DNA of 5,608 bases. Source: an uncultured Aquabacterium sp. GTDB taxonomy: Bacteria > Pseudomonadota > Gammaproteobacteria > Burkholderiales > Burkholderiaceae_C. This document shows positions 4,068 to 5,608 of this stretch, in pieces. Under the pieces are notes generated by a model. It did no database searches. It saw only the letters and a list, made by a program, of their open reading frames with translations, and was not told the DNA's origin. Both the position numbers and the translations under genes were made by a program. The stretch covers positions 1-5,608 of the forward strand of contig CALAKR010000438.1 in assembly GCA_937923225.1 (NCBI GenBank). Direction: 5' to 3'. Numbering within the stretch: the stretch's first letter is position 1; each line of letters opens with the position of its first letter.

Positions 4068-5608
4068 TCACTTGCCGTCGCGCAGTTCGCGGCGCAGGAT
4101 CTTGCCCACGGGCGATTTCGGCAGCTCGGTGCTGCGGAACTCGACGATGCGGGGGATCTTGTAGCCGGTCAGGTTCTTGCGGCAGTGCTCGATCACGCTT
4201 TCCTTGGTCAGGCTGGCGTTGCGCGGCACGATGATGACCTTCACGCGCTCGCCGGCCACGGAATCGGGCACGCCGATGGCGGCCACTTCCTTGACATCCG
4301 GGTGCATGGCAACCACGTCTTCGATCTCGTTGGGGTACACATTGAAGCCCGAGACCAGGATCATGTCCTTCTTGCGGTCCACGATCTTCAGGAAGCCCTT
4401 CTCGTCCATCACGGCGATGTCGCCGGTGGCCAGCCAGCCGTCCTTGTCGATGACATCGGCCGTGGCTTCGGGACGGTTCCAGTAGCCCTTCATGACTTGA
4501 GGGCCGCGCACGCACAGCTCGCCCGGCTCGCCGATGTTGGCCCAAGTGCCGTCATCACGGCGGCATCGCACTTCGGTGGAAGGCACGGGCACCCCGATCG
4601 AGCCGGTGAAGGTGGGCTGCTCCTTGGACAGGTCCACCGGGGCCTGCGACACGATGGGCGAGCATTCCGTCAGGCCATAGCCTTCGACGATGGAGGTGCG
4701 GGTGACTTCCTTCCAGCGCTCGGCCACGCCGCGTTGCAGCGCCATGCCCCCGGCGATCGAGAGCTTGAGCTTGGAGAAATCGAGCTTGGCGAAAGCCGGG
4801 TCATCCAGGAAAGAGGCGAACAGCGTGTTCACGCCGGTGATGCCGGAGAACTTCTCGTTCTTCAGGATCATCATCACGCGCTTGGTGTCGCGCGGGTTGG
4901 CCACAAGGATGTTGCGGCCGCCCAGGGCCATGAAGATCAGGCCGTTCACCGTCAGCGAGAAGATGTGGTACATCGGGATGAGCGTGACCACGGTCTCGGT
5001 CTCACCCGTCAACTGGCCTTCGGCGAAGGCCAGGGCCTGCTGGCAGTTGGCCAGGATGTTGCGGTGCGTGAGCATCGCGCCCTTGGCCACGCCGGTCGTG
5101 CCGCCGGTGTACTGCAGGAAGGCCAGGTCATCCGGCACCACCTTCACGGGCTTGACCGTGACCTGTGCGCCGGTCTTGAGCGCATCGCGGTACCAGGTGG
5201 CGCCAGGCAGGCTGTAGGCTGGCACCATCTTCTGCACATTGCGCAGCACGAAGTTCAGGGCCCAACCCTTGGGGTTGAACCAGCCTTCGGCCAGCAGGTC
5301 ACCGATCTGCGTGAGCACGATGTGCTTGAGCTTGGTGCCGCCCTTCGCGTCTTCCAGCGTCTTCGCGAAGGTCTCCATCACGATGATGACCTCGGCGCCG
5401 GAATCGTTGAGCGTGTGGTTGAGCTCTCGCGCCGTGTACAACGGGTTCACGTTCACCACCACGGCGCCCAGGCGCAGCACGGCGAACAGGGTGACCGGGT
5501 ATTGCAGCGTGTTGGGCAGCATGATCGCGACGCGATCGCCCTTCTTCACGCCGATGCTCTGCAGGTAGCCCGCAAAGGCCTTCACGCGGCGGTCGAACAG
5601 GTCGTTCG
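4068..5608 (-). CDS. fadD: Long-chain fatty-acid-CoA ligase (FadD-type), N-terminus cut by right edge
   Basis: This ANL-superfamily enzyme converts fatty acid, ATP and CoA to acyl-CoA through an acyl-AMP intermediate, feeding beta-oxidation or lipid synthesis at the inner face of the membrane. About 512 residues are present; E. coli FadD has 561, so roughly 50 are missing. The reading frame stays open to 5608 (NDLFDRR ahead of the GTG at 5585), so that GTG is not the true start. Visible motifs in order: the ATP/AMP P-loop YTGGTTGVAKG (5111-5079), GYGLTECSPIVS (A5-type), the GDIAVMDEKGFLKIVDRKKD segment with SGFNVYPNEIED (FACS signature, about 4430-4315), and PVGKILRRELRD with the catalytic lysine (codon 4103-4101). 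The gene ends in a clear terminator. Chain-length preference cannot be read from the sequence; the symbol is by family resemblance. Confidence 0.95.
   Translation of the reverse strand, partial: NDLFDRRVKAFAGYLQSIGVKKGDRVAIMLPNTLQYPVTLFAVLRLGAVVVNVNPLYTARELNHTLNDSGAEVIIVMETFAKTLEDAKGGTKLKHIVLTQIGDLLAEGWFNPKGWALNFVLRNVQKMVPAYSLPGATWYRDALKTGAQVTVKPVKVVPDDLAFLQYTGGTTGVAKGAMLTHRNILANCQQALAFAEGQLTGETETVVTLIPMYHIFSLTVNGLIFMALGGRNILVANPRDTKRVMMILKNEKFSGITGVNTLFASFLDDPAFAKLDFSKLKLSIAGGMALQRGVAERWKEVTRTSIVEGYGLTECSPIVSQAPVDLSKEQPTFTGSIGVPVPSTEVRCRRDDGTWANIGEPGELCVRGPQVMKGYWNRPEATADVIDKDGWLATGDIAVMDEKGFLKIVDRKKDMILVSGFNVYPNEIEDVVAMHPDVKEVAAIGVPDSVAGERVKVIIVPRNASLTKESVIEHCRKNLTGYKIPRIVEFRSTELPKSPVGKILRRELRDGK

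Noticed and set aside
4057..4545. Minus-strand open frame overlapping the 3' part of the FadD gene in another frame
   Set aside because: The product is Arg/Gly/His-rich shadow sequence, while the FadD frame carries all catalytic motifs without interruption.
1..5608. Mobile element, defence system, CRISPR array or RNA gene
   Set aside because: I found no transposase or integrase motifs, no regularly spaced repeats and no tRNA- or rRNA-like stretches; base composition looks even, and every large segment belongs to a recognisable core gene.

Overview
The window is GC-rich, densely packed chromosomal DNA. The gene set (divergent mltG and ygfZ, then a DUF4936 gene and an NRDE/TANGO2-type gene, then a thioesterase-acetyltransferase fusion and a FadD-type acyl-CoA ligase) points to a betaproteobacterium, most likely of the order Burkholderiales. 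DUF4936 and the thioesterase-GNAT fusion are the most lineage-suggestive parts. This assignment rests on recalled family distribution, not on a search. I see no rRNA, tRNA, CRISPR array, insertion sequence or phage gene, and no stretch over 300 bases without a gene.

Layout. Bases 1-632 (minus) hold the N-terminal part of MltG, an inner-membrane murein transglycosylase, running off the left edge. It is divergent from ygfZ (642-1607, plus), a folate-binding Fe-S cluster maintenance protein. The two start regions are almost back to back and share a small inverted repeat with -10-like hexamers facing both ways. After a 111-base gap ending in a 10-bp perfect inverted repeat comes a small DUF4936 gene (1719-2069, plus). 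It is tightly coupled to an NRDE/TANGO2-family gene (2073-3062, plus) whose Shine-Dalgarno abuts the upstream stop codon. Bases 3069-3941 (minus) encode a hotdog acyl-CoA thioesterase fused to a GNAT acetyltransferase, convergent with the NRDE gene and only 6 bases from it. A Rho-independent terminator (3962-4003, minus) separates it from the long-chain fatty-acid-CoA ligase (4068-5608, minus), whose N-terminus is cut by the right edge.

How the genes work together. The right half has a lipid theme: FadD activates fatty acids to acyl-CoA, and the fusion protein has a domain that hydrolyses acyl-CoA thioesters. The terminator between them argues for separate control. The plus-strand genes ygfZ, DUF4936 and NRDE may form one functional group around iron cofactors (Fe-S repair plus the haem-linked TANGO2 family), which is inference. 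The region looks like ordinary core genome and I found no convincing new defence or mobile system. The most useful leads are the compressed divergent control region, the hairpin at the DUF4936 start and the fusion protein.
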